Source: a virus. Taken from it: 25,369 nt of DNA. Both the position numbers and the translations under genes were made by a program. The notes below the pieces were generated by a model. The model was not told where the DNA came from. It did not search any database and worked only from the letters and a program-made list of their open reading frames with translations. Of the stretch, positions 9,104 to 15,876 are shown in pieces. The stretch is from positions 1-25,369 of the IMG/VR virus record IMGVR_UViG_3300042516_002956. One strand, written 5' to 3'. The first letter of the stretch is position 1; every line of letters starts with the position of its first letter.

Positions 9104-9269
9104 TTAGAAACTTGCCTACTATTTCGCTTGCGTACAAATCTTTGTAGATTTCTAGTTCTTTGCGTAGTCGTTCAATTTCGTCGGCTGCTTCATTCATAAT
9201 CACATCGGGTATGTCCCCGTCACGCATGAAGTCATAGACCCGTAGTCGGGTCACAATGTCGTCAGTCAT
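9096..9269 (-). CDS. 57-aa acidic helical protein, unknown function
   Basis: A short open frame from ATG (9269-9267) to TGA (9098-9096). It starts MTDDIVTRLRVYDFMRDG and has a charged helix in the middle (EAADEIERLRKELEIYKDLY) with heptad-like spacing, probably a short coiled coil. It overlaps the next gene by 8 bases and the preceding gene by 8 bases, as is normal in this tightly packed operon. Coding is supported by this packing and the coherent helical composition. No family is recognised. Confidence 0.6.
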   Translation of the reverse strand: MTDDIVTRLRVYDFMRDGDIPDVIMNEAADEIERLRKELEIYKDLYASEIVGKFLNE

Positions 9270-9447
9270 TTTCTTCCCTATCGGCAGTGTTCAAAACAAT
9301 CAAAAGTTGTCTGCTCTTGTGAGTTCCAGACATTGATTGCATAAGGGCATCAAAAAGTAAAACATCTTTTTGGGTAATAACAAACCATTCTCCAAACTCG
9401 TCAATCCATTTTTCTTCCATGTCGTCGGGGTCGAAAAAATCACTCAT
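9262..9447 (-). CDS. Small acidic protein sharing an N-terminal tag with the 80-aa gene
   Basis: 61 residues beginning MSDFFDPDDMEE, the same 12-residue tag as the gene at 8861-9103 apart from one position. After the tag the two proteins differ completely. The start codon overlaps the stop of the preceding 52-aa gene by four bases (ATGA), which implies translational coupling. Unknown function. Confidence 0.65.
   Translation of the reverse strand: MSDFFDPDDMEEKWIDEFGEWFVITQKDVLLFDALMQSMSGTHKSRQLLIVLNTADREEND
9411..9447. repeat. 37-bp direct repeat, copy 2 (gene start)
   Basis: Second copy of the repeat at 9067-9103, covering the first 12 codons of the 61-aa gene. Confidence 0.85.
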
Positions 9448-9602
9448 TGTCGTTTTTTTTCTACCAGTTCAACAACTTTCATAACATCTTCAATGTCACG
9501 TCTACGAGCCATAGGCAAACCTAGTTCTGTTGCCTCATTCTTCAGGTTGGTCAGAAGTTTTTTCAGGGCTGTCAGGTCCGTTTTCTTCTTTGATTTTTCC
9601 AT
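9444..9602 (-). CDS. 52-aa basic helical protein overlapping the preceding gene
   Basis: Runs from ATG (9602-9600) to TGA (9446-9444). It begins MEKSKKKTDLTALKKLLTNL, continues NEATELGLPMARRRDIEDVM and ends VEKKRQ; it is strongly helical and basic. The stop overlaps the ATG of the next gene (ATGA). The first 68 bases lie inside the end of the 87-aa gene in another frame, which is a long overlap for this phage. A shorter version from the internal ATG at 9512 would avoid the overlap but leave only 22 residues. Unknown function. Confidence 0.55.
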   Translation of the reverse strand: MEKSKKKTDLTALKKLLTNLKNEATELGLPMARRRDIEDVMKVVELVEKKRQ

Positions 9603-9798
9603 AAATGCTGTCCGATACTATTGTTGAAATTTCGCCAATGTTGCTGTCAGGAAACACAGTTTCCAGTGCAACTGTTAATCCGATAATCATTGAGACTATC
9701 ATTTCTTCATTAACCCACAAAGTGTGCCCGTTTAACGTGATTGGTTTACCAATTCCGTCTTCGCCCATTTGTGATGTTGGTTCAAATTGTTCACTCAT
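9535..9798 (-). CDS. 87-aa acidic protein, unknown function
   Basis: ATG 9798 overlaps the stop of the MazG/DUF1599-like gene as ATGA, which decides the start over an upstream in-frame ATG at 9837. The protein starts MSEQFEPTSQMGEDG, loosely like the MSDxFDPDDMEE tag of two neighbours. It has a hydrophobic helix near residues 30-50 (EEMIVSMIIGLTVALETVF) and an acidic disordered tail (ENGPDSPEKTSDQPEE). The hydrophobic helix contains Glu at both ends and is probably not membrane-spanning. No family is recognised. Confidence 0.7.
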   Translation of the reverse strand: MSEQFEPTSQMGEDGIGKPITLNGHTLWVNEEMIVSMIIGLTVALETVFPDSNIGEISTIVSDSIYGKIKEENGPDSPEKTSDQPEE

Positions 9799-10277
9799 TT
9801 TGTTTCCAGTTCTAGTAGGAATGTTTGGTCTTGCCACATCTTAGCAATAACGGCGTAGCCGATAATGTCGTCCAACGTGTCTCTGACTGTTTCATTTTCA
9901 GGTGAAATACCTCTTGTTTCCAAGTTGTGTAGTCGCGCAATTTTATCACACATACGCACAGCAATGCCGACCATGCCAAAGTTGCTGATGTTTTGATGAC
10001 CATAATCGTTTTGTTTTCTAGCAAGTAGTTCAGCCATTTCATTATGGTTAAACGATGCGCCAGAATCAAGGATTCTGGCTAACGCTTCTCTGGCTGCCAA
10101 CATACATAATCCCACCACAAGTTCTTCTTCTTCGGGGTTGCATTGGTCTTCCGTAATCCAAGTGCTGATGTATTGAGAAACAACGTGCATCTTGTGTTCC
10201 GCTTTAGGGTCGGGAAGTTTTTCCATGTCTGCGATGAAACACACGGTTTCATACGCAACACTATTCCATGTCTTCAT
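9795..10277 (-). CDS. MazG-like / DUF1599-type (nucleotide modification-associated domain 1) protein
   Basis: 160 residues. The second half matches the DUF1599 pattern: LLARKQNDYGHQNISNFG, then GIAVRMCDKIARLHNL, then ETVRDTLDDIIGYAVIA. Related all-alpha NTP pyrophosphohydrolase-like proteins in phages are thought to adjust nucleotide pools or to act in base modification. The acidic residues expected for metal binding are present in the last helix (RDTLDDIIGYA). The activity is inferred from the family. The gene overlaps the sigma-like gene by 17 bases. Confidence 0.75.
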   Translation of the reverse strand: MKTWNSVAYETVCFIADMEKLPDPKAEHKMHVVSQYISTWITEDQCNPEEEELVVGLCMLAAREALARILDSGASFNHNEMAELLARKQNDYGHQNISNFGMVGIAVRMCDKIARLHNLETRGISPENETVRDTLDDIIGYAVIAKMWQDQTFLLELETK

Positions 10278-10632
10278 AGTATTGTTTTGCTTTCTCTAGG
10301 AATTCTTCGTTTTGCATTAGTCTATCTGATAAACGTTTTAATGCTGTTCGTGTTTTTCTCCAAGCATGAGACTTGGCTTTAATGTTTAATTCTTCTGTTA
10401 GTTTTTCGTATGTTTGACCGTATGAAAATATGAACTCCAATATGTTTTGGTCTTGCGGGGACATGTTCTCTATCTCTGCCCGCACTACGTCAATGATTTC
10501 CCAATTTGGTTCTCGTTCTTTTATTGTTTGATAAACAAAAGGCAACATCATTAGTTCGGTGTCGGTTTTGGCATGTTCTATGGACTCTTTCAGGGTTTTG
10601 TTGAATATCCTGAATCTTTCTTTACTGCTCAT
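10261..10632 (-). CDS. Small helix-turn-helix protein resembling sigma factor region 4
   Basis: 123 residues from ATG 10632, two bases after the stop of the preceding gene; an in-frame ATG at 10704 would overlap that gene by 70 bases and is rejected. Residues ~65-115 (MSPQDQNILEFIFSYGQTYE, then KLTEELNIKAKSHAWRKTRT) follow the layout of sigma region 4: a Pro-x-x-x-x-x-Leu helix, a Tyr-Glu-x-Leu turn, and a basic recognition helix. There is no region 2. It may be a transcription regulator that redirects host RNA polymerase, for example to late genes, or just a DNA-binding protein. The resemblance is by motif only. Confidence 0.6.
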   Translation of the reverse strand: MSSKERFRIFNKTLKESIEHAKTDTELMMLPFVYQTIKEREPNWEIIDVVRAEIENMSPQDQNILEFIFSYGQTYEKLTEELNIKAKSHAWRKTRTALKRLSDRLMQNEEFLEKAKQYYEDME

Positions 10633-10634
10633 AA

Positions 10635-11102
10635 TCAGCAGTCGTATTCTTTGTTGATTAGCATGTCCATTACTTGTTCGGGTTGGAGTAAATATCCTTT
10701 GCACGGATTAGAACTCGCTTTAGCGAAGTCCATAATGTCCATGCTTTCTTGATGTGCGTTGATGTATCTTTTGATTCTTTCAACTGCGACCACCACAAAT
10801 GCGCCTTCATTGTTATCCAATGTATAAACATACACCCACCATTTCGCTTTAGTTACTTCTATTCCTGACGGTTTCCAAAACGCTGTACCATCTTCGTTTT
10901 TTTTCTTTCTAGGGTTCTGCATGGTTTCTATCACCATGCGCCCGTTGCGGTATCTGTCGGTTTTCACTTCAAAGGAACCTTCAGATAATGCGTCTAGAAA
11001 GTCTTCGACTAGTTTCTCACCTTTTTTGCCAAACTTCAGGTCTTCATGGAAGTTGAATCGGCGGGATGGAATGTCATAATCGGATAGGTTCTCGCGTGTC
11101 AT
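10635..11102 (-). CDS. PD-(D/E)XK-like nuclease family protein
   Basis: 155 residues. An N-terminal helix (GKKGEKLVEDFLDAL) with an acidic residue is followed by a beta strand carrying EVKTDRYRNG. Further on comes KPSGIEVTKAKWWVYVY. This E...EVKxD...SGI-T-A-WW arrangement occurs in small phage proteins of the PD-(D/E)XK fold. It lies between RusA and a regulator and overlaps RusA by 4 bases (ATGA). The substrate is unknown; it may process recombination or replication intermediates, or degrade host DNA. The fold assignment is from motif reading, and catalysis is not proven. Confidence 0.6.
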   Translation of the reverse strand: MTRENLSDYDIPSRRFNFHEDLKFGKKGEKLVEDFLDALSEGSFEVKTDRYRNGRMVIETMQNPRKKKNEDGTAFWKPSGIEVTKAKWWVYVYTLDNNEGAFVVVAVERIKRYINAHQESMDIMDFAKASSNPCKGYLLQPEQVMDMLINKEYDC

Positions 11103-11455
11103 GCTTTAATCACAATCACTTCGTGAACTTGTTTGTCGTCGTTCCATGCGACACCGTTTAAACCGTCCATCAACAACTTTAAATAGTTGTCAACATCACC
11201 ACGTAGTTTAGAAACAGCACCGTCGTACTCGCTGATTTCAATTGTTGTCCCCGCTGGTGAGAACTCAACAACAATCTTTACTGGTCCCTCAAAGAGAGGA
11301 CCATCGTATTTGTCGGCTATAAACGCTTCCGCATCTAATGTCGTCTGAGGCGTGAACACACGCCCACGACGACCAAGCCTAGGTCTGCCTTTGGGGACTG
11401 GTTTGCCCTCAATGACAGACTTGTGGCTAACGGTCTTTTTCTTTTTCACTGCCAT
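11099..11455 (-). CDS. rusA: RusA-family Holliday junction resolvase
   Basis: 118 residues, the normal size for RusA. The hallmark GDVDNYLKLLMDGL (about residues 87-100) carries the catalytic aspartates and lysine, followed by the second acidic site in WNDDKQV. The N-terminus has the usual GKPVPKGRPRL strand. RusA cuts Holliday junctions symmetrically and in phages resolves recombined or branched DNA before packaging. It sits between the primase/helicase genes and a second nuclease, and its start lies inside a 30-aa membrane peptide gene in another frame. Confidence 0.92.
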   Translation of the reverse strand: MAVKKKKTVSHKSVIEGKPVPKGRPRLGRRGRVFTPQTTLDAEAFIADKYDGPLFEGPVKIVVEFSPAGTTIEISEYDGAVSKLRGDVDNYLKLLMDGLNGVAWNDDKQVHEVIVIKA

Positions 11456-11519
11456 AATACGACACTACTATAACTATAATTGTTGCTATAGCAACGAAAA
11501 GAAAATCTTGCATGTTCAT
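11427..11519 (-). CDS. 30-aa single-span membrane peptide
   Basis: ATG (11519-11517) overlaps the primase stop as ATGA, and TAG is at 11429-11427 inside rusA. The sequence starts MNMQDFLFVAIATIIVIVVS and ends in a short charged tail (YYGSEKEKDR). The middle 18 residues are all hydrophobic, a textbook transmembrane helix with a charged C-terminal tail. Coding is supported by the ATGA coupling and by this composition. It could be a small holin-like or membrane-modifying peptide; nothing decides this. Confidence 0.55.
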   Translation of the reverse strand: MNMQDFLFVAIATIIVIVVSYYGSEKEKDR

Positions 11520-12418
11520 ACCTCACTGAACGCCCTAGATACAAGTTTGTCAATTTCCATCTCGCCGTTAGGTCGAGCCATGTATTTACCCCAACGCATA
11601 TCTGCGTCAATCAACACAACCTTGGTCGCTGATGGCGACATGGAAGAACGGGCACATTCGTGAGCCAACTTAGCCAACGTGGATGACCTGTCACGTCCCT
11701 CTAGGGGTCCGTCACGCCATATGACCTTGCCTAGTGGTGAAAGCCCGTACAGGGCTTCCTGAAGCGACTCAGATAGTTCTATCTTGCCGATGGTTACCGT
11801 GGTTGTCGCTGGTGGCTGGTAGTAACTAGCCAACTTAGCAACTGTATCTACAGATACACGGTTGGATAACGCTAAGTCCATAAACCGTTCCAACGTCAAC
11901 GGGTTCTGTTCGTCGTCGATTATACGACGACGGTTAGTTTCCCTGTCTAGGTAGTTCGGGTAAGGAAGACGGACATAATTACCGTACTGGTGTGGTAACA
12001 GTTTGACTTGCTTCGGGTTAACTTCACGGGCAGGATAATTCGCAACCTGATGTGCTGCAAGAAACATGTGGCGCATACTGATGGCAGGGACAAGATGGTC
12101 AGCGAACACCCAAACATGGTAGCCCTTGGAACGTGATTTCTCTATCCATGCAAATACTCCAGCAGACGCTAATGCGTCACGGATGGATTTAGCACCATCG
12201 AAATCTTCGATGTCGATGTCTGAACATCCCCAAATGACATAATGCTCACTGTTGCGTGGCACCATTGGATACACGCCGATAGGTGCGACACCCTCAAGGT
12301 GTTGCACAAATATGTCACGGGTAAGCGGTTCTTTTACACACTTGCCTTCTTCATGTCCGTATACATCACCTCGCCCTCTGAACAAGGTAATGAAGTTGTC
12401 TAGCACCATAGTGTCCAT
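11516..12418 (-). CDS. Archaeo-eukaryotic-type DNA primase (AEP)
   Basis: About 300 residues. Key AEP features are the acidic metal motif in CSDIDIEDFDG, the SRSKGYHVWVF motif with the conserved His, and the LPHQYGNYVRLPY segment seen in TOTE-like and related phage primases. It would make primers at the fork opened by the helicase encoded directly upstream. The start is set at ATG 12418, two bases after the helicase stop; ATG 12439 would add seven residues inside the helicase gene and has no ribosome site. The C-terminal ~110 residues are helical, probably a helicase-interaction or regulatory part. Confidence 0.8.
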   Translation of the reverse strand: MDTMVLDNFITLFRGRGDVYGHEEGKCVKEPLTRDIFVQHLEGVAPIGVYPMVPRNSEHYVIWGCSDIDIEDFDGAKSIRDALASAGVFAWIEKSRSKGYHVWVFADHLVPAISMRHMFLAAHQVANYPAREVNPKQVKLLPHQYGNYVRLPYPNYLDRETNRRRIIDDEQNPLTLERFMDLALSNRVSVDTVAKLASYYQPPATTTVTIGKIELSESLQEALYGLSPLGKVIWRDGPLEGRDRSSTLAKLAHECARSSMSPSATKVVLIDADMRWGKYMARPNGEMEIDKLVSRAFSEV

Positions 12419-12419
12419 G

Positions 12420-13502
12420 TTACCAATCCCACTTGTCATCTAATGTTAGTTGCCCATCATCGTCGTCATTGTACGGGTTGTCAACGTCTTGTTTCGGAAC
12501 GTTAGTTACGAGCAGTCTATTTAGCCTGCCTGTGCCATATTCGATTTCAAAATCTATGTCGTCAAGCAACTGCGATGATGGACGTTTACATTTCACCAAG
12601 TTAACTGTCAACGTATTCTGATGAATACGCAACTCGTAACGCAATGCGTCCAAACGTTCAAGCAAACGTTCCGTGTTGTTCGACCTAGGTAGGCGTTCTT
12701 CGATGTCACGAATCTGCGCTTCAATCTCAAAACGTTTACGACGAATACCAACAATGTGTGTTGCCTGCTGTTCACCGCCGTAAGCACCTGACGAAATAGT
12801 CATCTTCTTGCCGTCAGCACCTGCCGTACGTGACGACTGGTGCAACACAAGCAACGGAATGTTGTGGCGTTTACCGAACGCTTTTAATGTGTTCGCTTTG
12901 TCGGGGACAGTTTCACCGCCACCCTGAAGAAGTTCTAGATAGTCAAACACCATCAACGCTGGTTGACCTAACTCGTCACGAACCTCGCCTAATGCTTTCT
13001 CCATGTCATTAAGGTTCATCATTTGGTCGAACACCGCTAACTTGGGAAAGTATTTCTGCGCTGTGTCTTTCAACAGTTCGATGGCTCCATAATCATTGTT
13101 GGATACTTGTGTTTCTAAAATGTTTGCGTCAATCCCGTGGGTGACACAAGCCAATTTGATTAAGGTCAAAGTCCTAGGTTCATCAGGGCAGAAATAAATA
13201 ATTGTTTTGTCAGCGTTAGCCAACAAAATCTGTAACAAAAACAACGTTTTACCACTATGGCTGTAGCCGTTGATTAAACACATCTCACTAGGTGCAATCC
13301 CACGCATTTGTTCATCCAAGTCATTAAAACCTAGGTAGACACGGTCTTCGGGATGTTGCGCCCAATGGACATAATCATCGGCTGCTATAGCCAAAGGGCT
13401 ATAAAACGAACGTTGCTTAATCACGCTGGACAAAACATCGGGCGGGGAGATTTCTCCCCGCCCTAATGCTTCCCAACGCTCCGCATAATCGAGAGCGTTC
13501 AT
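12420..13502 (-). CDS. RecA/DnaB-type replicative helicase ATPase
   Basis: 360 residues. Walker A is GYSHSGKT (79-86), Walker B is in LMVFDYLELLQGG (183-195), and the sensor-like LLVLHQSS follows (217-224), as in DnaB and KaiC-type ATPases. A SSGAYGGEQQATHIVGIRRK stretch comes next, and a charged coiled coil interrupts the C-terminal part (~265-305). The N-terminal DnaB collar domain is missing, as in many short phage helicases. With the primase it forms the replication core. Its ribosome site lies in a small hairpin (13509-13521), and a strong GC-rich inverted repeat (13440-13463) falls in codons ~13-20. Confidence 0.88.
   Translation of the reverse strand: MNALDYAERWEALGRGEISPPDVLSSVIKQRSFYSPLAIAADDYVHWAQHPEDRVYLGFNDLDEQMRGIAPSEMCLINGYSHSGKTLFLLQILLANADKTIIYFCPDEPRTLTLIKLACVTHGIDANILETQVSNNDYGAIELLKDTAQKYFPKLAVFDQMMNLNDMEKALGEVRDELGQPALMVFDYLELLQGGGETVPDKANTLKAFGKRHNIPLLVLHQSSRTAGADGKKMTISSGAYGGEQQATHIVGIRRKRFEIEAQIRDIEERLPRSNNTERLLERLDALRYELRIHQNTLTVNLVKCKRPSSQLLDDIDFEIEYGTGRLNRLLVTNVPKQDVDNPYNDDDDGQLTLDDKWDW
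13440..13463 (-). repeat. GC-rich perfect inverted repeat within the helicase gene
   Basis: GGGCGGGGAG pairs with CTCCCCGCCC across a 4-base loop (ATTT). It shares GGGCGGG/CCCGCCC and a TTTC in the loop region with the intergenic hairpin at 17610-17637. It lies near the beginning of the helicase message, so it could slow translation or act as an attenuator; there is no proper T run after it. Confidence 0.85.
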
Positions 13503-13508
13503 ATGTTT

Positions 13509-13521
13509 TACCTTTCAGGTA
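13509..13521 (-). promoter_or_regulatory. Ribosome-site hairpin of the helicase gene
   Basis: In the leftward RNA, TACCT pairs with AGGTA around GAA, with the ribosome site (AAAGG) in the loop and 3' arm, 6 bases before ATG 13502. One of seven such hairpins in the leftward genes. Confidence 0.6.
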
Positions 13522-13953
13522 CTAATTGCGTGGTGCCCAAAAAGCGTCTTCGCTGGTTGTTGATTTAAACCAAGGACGCTTCGGATTAACCGAAAGACCA
13601 TCACGGTTGTCCCACACTTCTGTGACACCCTTAGCCTGACACATGGCTGGTAGCCACTCAGGAATCGGTCCGTGTTGCTTTCCCTTGATTCGGATGTTGA
13701 AGCCTGCGCCTGACTGGCTTGCGTTTGGGAACGCTTGCTTCACCATCTCAACCTCAGTCGCTGTGCTGGTGTTGGTAGTTGTTGAGGTGTTGACTTCGTC
13801 GAAGCCGTGAACACCAAGAATCAGTTCACGACAAGAATCGAAAGCCTGTGAAAAGGCTACGATGTTGGCGTTAACATCATCTGTTTTTGGTGTCAATTCG
13901 GCAGCAATTTTTGCTGCCACTTGAATGACAATGGATTGGTCTTTACTGACCAT
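13522..13953 (-). CDS. 143-aa replication-operon protein, possible ssDNA-binding protein
   Basis: 143 residues, first gene after the promoter at 13982-14012. The N-terminus is helical (VIQVAAKIAAELT), followed by a Thr/Ser-rich linker (STTTNTSTATE). The C-terminal 60 residues have a conserved look: FNIRIKGKQHGPIPEWL, then GVTEVWDNRDG and NPKRPWFK. The aromatic and basic C-terminal region and the place between a nuclease and a helicase would suit a DNA-binding accessory such as an SSB substitute, but no OB-fold is recognisable by eye, and the last residues are not the usual acidic SSB tail. Function remains unknown. Confidence 0.7.
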   Translation of the reverse strand: MVSKDQSIVIQVAAKIAAELTPKTDDVNANIVAFSQAFDSCRELILGVHGFDEVNTSTTTNTSTATEVEMVKQAFPNASQSGAGFNIRIKGKQHGPIPEWLPAMCQAKGVTEVWDNRDGLSVNPKRPWFKSTTSEDAFWAPRN

Positions 13954-13955
13954 TT

Positions 13956-13970
13956 CAACCTCCTTGGTTG
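13956..13970 (-). promoter_or_regulatory. Ribosome-site hairpin of the 143-aa gene
   Basis: In the leftward RNA, CAACC pairs with GGTTG around AAGGA. The Shine-Dalgarno sequence AAGGAGG sits in the loop and 3' arm, five bases from ATG 13953. It lies within about 20 bases of the predicted transcript start, so it also forms the mRNA 5' end. Confidence 0.7.
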
Positions 13971-13981
13971 TTGACGTTTAA

Positions 13982-14012
13982 AGTATACCACACAAAGTTC
14001 ACACTTTGTCAA
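13982..14012 (-). promoter_or_regulatory. Leftward promoter with an inverted-repeat operator in its spacer
   Basis: The -35 is TTGACA (14012-14007) and the -10 is TATACT (13987-13982), with a long 19-base spacer. A perfect 7-4-7 inverted repeat, ACAAAGTTCACACTTTGT (13992-14009), covers the spacer and part of the -35. The layout suggests a promoter for the replication operon (13953 leftward) controlled by a dimeric DNA-binding protein. Start of transcription is expected near 13975. The long spacer may mean that an activator or a DNA-twisting regulator is needed. Confidence 0.65.
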
Positions 14013-14868
14013 CGGTATCTTTTTCTGTTATTTTAATTTCCACTTCTTGTGGAAACAAATCAGGCGAGGACAAGTAAGCACCTTTGCAGATTGACCAAAA
14101 GGAACACCAACGTTCCGAACATAAATTGTTCGTGTCGTTAATCATCCACTTGTTGTCCATGCCAACTAATAGCGCAGTTGTAACCGCAGGTTCAACTGCC
14201 GACCTTAGCCAGTTCATGTGATTCTTATTTCTGTGAACAGGAACAATCTGACCGACAGGCTTTGCCTGACGTATCATCACACCATAATTAAATTCGACAG
14301 GGAAATCAGTCATCCCCATGTGAACAACAGCACCAGCGTACACAGTTGACTGGATACTGGTTGACTGTTTTTCACGTTGATTATATTTACGGTTCGCTGT
14401 TTTCCAGTCCCATACGACACCGTTGGTGTCGACATAGTCCATAGTTCCCTCACACCAAATAGCGTGCCCCATAACAGTGAAACCCAAAGGGTATTCAAAT
14501 TTCATTTCAGTATGACCACCCAACGAAACGTTGGGAAGAATGTCTGCTTTAAATGATTCGCACATTGACAATATGAAAGTTTCATATTTGTCTGGGTCTA
14601 TGTTTGTTTCACGATACGGTTCAGTCTTCTGCAGACCAGTGAACGCAGTCATTGCTACGTCACCCATGTCCGCTAGTTCGACTTTGTTATTCAACACATC
14701 TTCGATGGCTGAATGAACCGCTGTACCCATAATCGTTGAGTCCGTAGACGAACGCATATGTTTCGATACAATCCCTAGACGGGCACGTTCAGGGCATAGA
14801 ACGACATCGTTCAACCAAGATTGTCTCACGTACGCCCTCATACCTTCTTCATGTTTTACAATTCTCAT
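13999..14868 (-). CDS. Cas4/RecB-like PD-(D/E)XK exonuclease with Fe-S cluster cysteines
   Basis: About 289 residues. Nuclease motifs in order: GTAVHSAIEDV (His motif), EGTMDYVD (Asp motif), and VVWDWKTANRKY (the D-x-K core), then a helix with TSIQSTVYAGAVV. One Cys near the N-terminus (VVLCPERARL) and three near the C-terminus (LCSERWCSFWSIC) make the four ligands of a Cas4/AddB-type 4Fe-4S cluster. Such phage enzymes resect DNA ends for recombination and replication. Start: ATG 14868 is preferred, with GGAAAA just upstream; TTG 14877 is the alternative. The gene's last bases overlap the promoter of the next operon. Confidence 0.87.
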   Translation of the reverse strand: MRIVKHEEGMRAYVRQSWLNDVVLCPERARLGIVSKHMRSSTDSTIMGTAVHSAIEDVLNNKVELADMGDVAMTAFTGLQKTEPYRETNIDPDKYETFILSMCESFKADILPNVSLGGHTEMKFEYPLGFTVMGHAIWCEGTMDYVDTNGVVWDWKTANRKYNQREKQSTSIQSTVYAGAVVHMGMTDFPVEFNYGVMIRQAKPVGQIVPVHRNKNHMNWLRSAVEPAVTTALLVGMDNKWMINDTNNLCSERWCSFWSICKGAYLSSPDLFPQEVEIKITEKDTVDKV

Positions 14869-14923
14869 ATTTTCCAATCTTTAAGATTCTAATTAGCAAG
14901 GACAATAATAGCATATGGACATG

Positions 14924-15694
14924 TCACAGACGGTCTTTAACTTTTTTGCGGTGGCGAGAGCGAAACTTACTGATAGCACTACGAGCAAACAAGAAGTTAT
15001 ATTTATTATAAACCTCATCACATATTTGCTTTGGAGTCATGTCGGTAGTCAAACAAAGTTTGTGCATATACTGCTGTGCTTCATTGTCCCCGCTATGCCA
15101 ACTAGTACGCCTAGAACCCCAATACTTGCGCAAACCCTTAACACATGCAAAAGTAATCGAATACTTAATCGCTATAGAGGGATAAGAAACATTTTCGTTT
15201 GTCATGTCTTCTTCCAGCGAATCAAGTTGTTCATACGTCCAACCCGAACGACACTTGTTTCTTGTGGCACTAGCCACAAATTCTTCAGCGGAAACGTTCA
15301 GTTTACGCAACACATACGTCAACGGATAATTAAAACGTTCCATACATTTCAACACGTTATTAGATATCAGGCTGTAACGAACAAGACCACTGACAGAATC
15401 AGGAATCTCATCAACGTCATAAAGGCTTTGATACTGAAAGTCAAACGTTTTATTTTGTGCAATCAACGCATCATTAAATGTACGCAAATCACAAAGATAA
15501 TCCACCAACGAATCCCTAGTCCAAGGAACACCATAACCCCTAATTTCACATATTTGGGAACCCATATAAACATCGTTTACAGCGTCACCAATCCACGTTC
15601 GTGAACGATTCTCGTCCAACACAACATCACATAAACAGTCAGAGTCGTGGTCAGCATGACCACACCCCAACCAATCATCACCGTATTCGTACAT
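14924..15694 (-). CDS. Helix-turn-helix DNA-binding protein, unknown family
   Basis: 256 residues from ATG 15694, which overlaps the previous stop as TGATG and has AGGAGG 7 bases upstream. The N-terminus holds a His/Cys cluster (CGHADHDSDCLC) that could bind zinc. The middle is helical. Two HTH-like units lie near the C-terminus: WTYEQLDSLEEDMTNENVSY with SIAIKYSITFACVKGL, and MTPKQICDEVYNKYNFLF with ARSAISKFRSRHRKK. It ends very basic (KKVKDRL). It is probably a DNA-binding regulator, perhaps of the operators described here. The antisense strand is also open for 229 codons, but lacks a ribosome site and operon fit. Confidence 0.7.
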   Translation of the reverse strand: MYEYGDDWLGCGHADHDSDCLCDVVLDENRSRTWIGDAVNDVYMGSQICEIRGYGVPWTRDSLVDYLCDLRTFNDALIAQNKTFDFQYQSLYDVDEIPDSVSGLVRYSLISNNVLKCMERFNYPLTYVLRKLNVSAEEFVASATRNKCRSGWTYEQLDSLEEDMTNENVSYPSIAIKYSITFACVKGLRKYWGSRRTSWHSGDNEAQQYMHKLCLTTDMTPKQICDEVYNKYNFLFARSAISKFRSRHRKKVKDRL

Positions 15695-15876
15695 CACGCA
15701 ACCTCCTGTGCTTCCACATCATCGCAGTAACCTGCTTCCATGACTAGGTTCATAATCACACCGAACAGAACCCGTTCGTCAATCATGCCATGTTGCTTTA
15801 ATGATTCAATTACTTGGTGCGCTGTTTCCATCGCCAGTAATTCTTTTTCCGTAAACGGCTCGTTTATAATCGCCAT
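15694..15876 (-). CDS. 60-aa acidic helical protein, unknown function
   Basis: 60 residues beginning MAIINEPFTEKELLAME. It is helical throughout (VIESLKQHG; LFGVIMNLVMEAGY) and ends acidic (DDVEAQEVA). AGGAGG lies 8 bases before ATG 15876; the start codon shares one base with the preceding stop (TAATG). No family is recognised. Confidence 0.7.
   Translation of the reverse strand: MAIINEPFTEKELLAMETAHQVIESLKQHGMIDERVLFGVIMNLVMEAGYCDDVEAQEVA

Noticed and set aside
14915-15604. 229-codon open frame on the + strand
   Set aside because: It is antisense to the HTH protein gene, which has AGGAGG, a TGATG overlap with its neighbour and fits the leftward operon. The + frame has no ribosome site or context.
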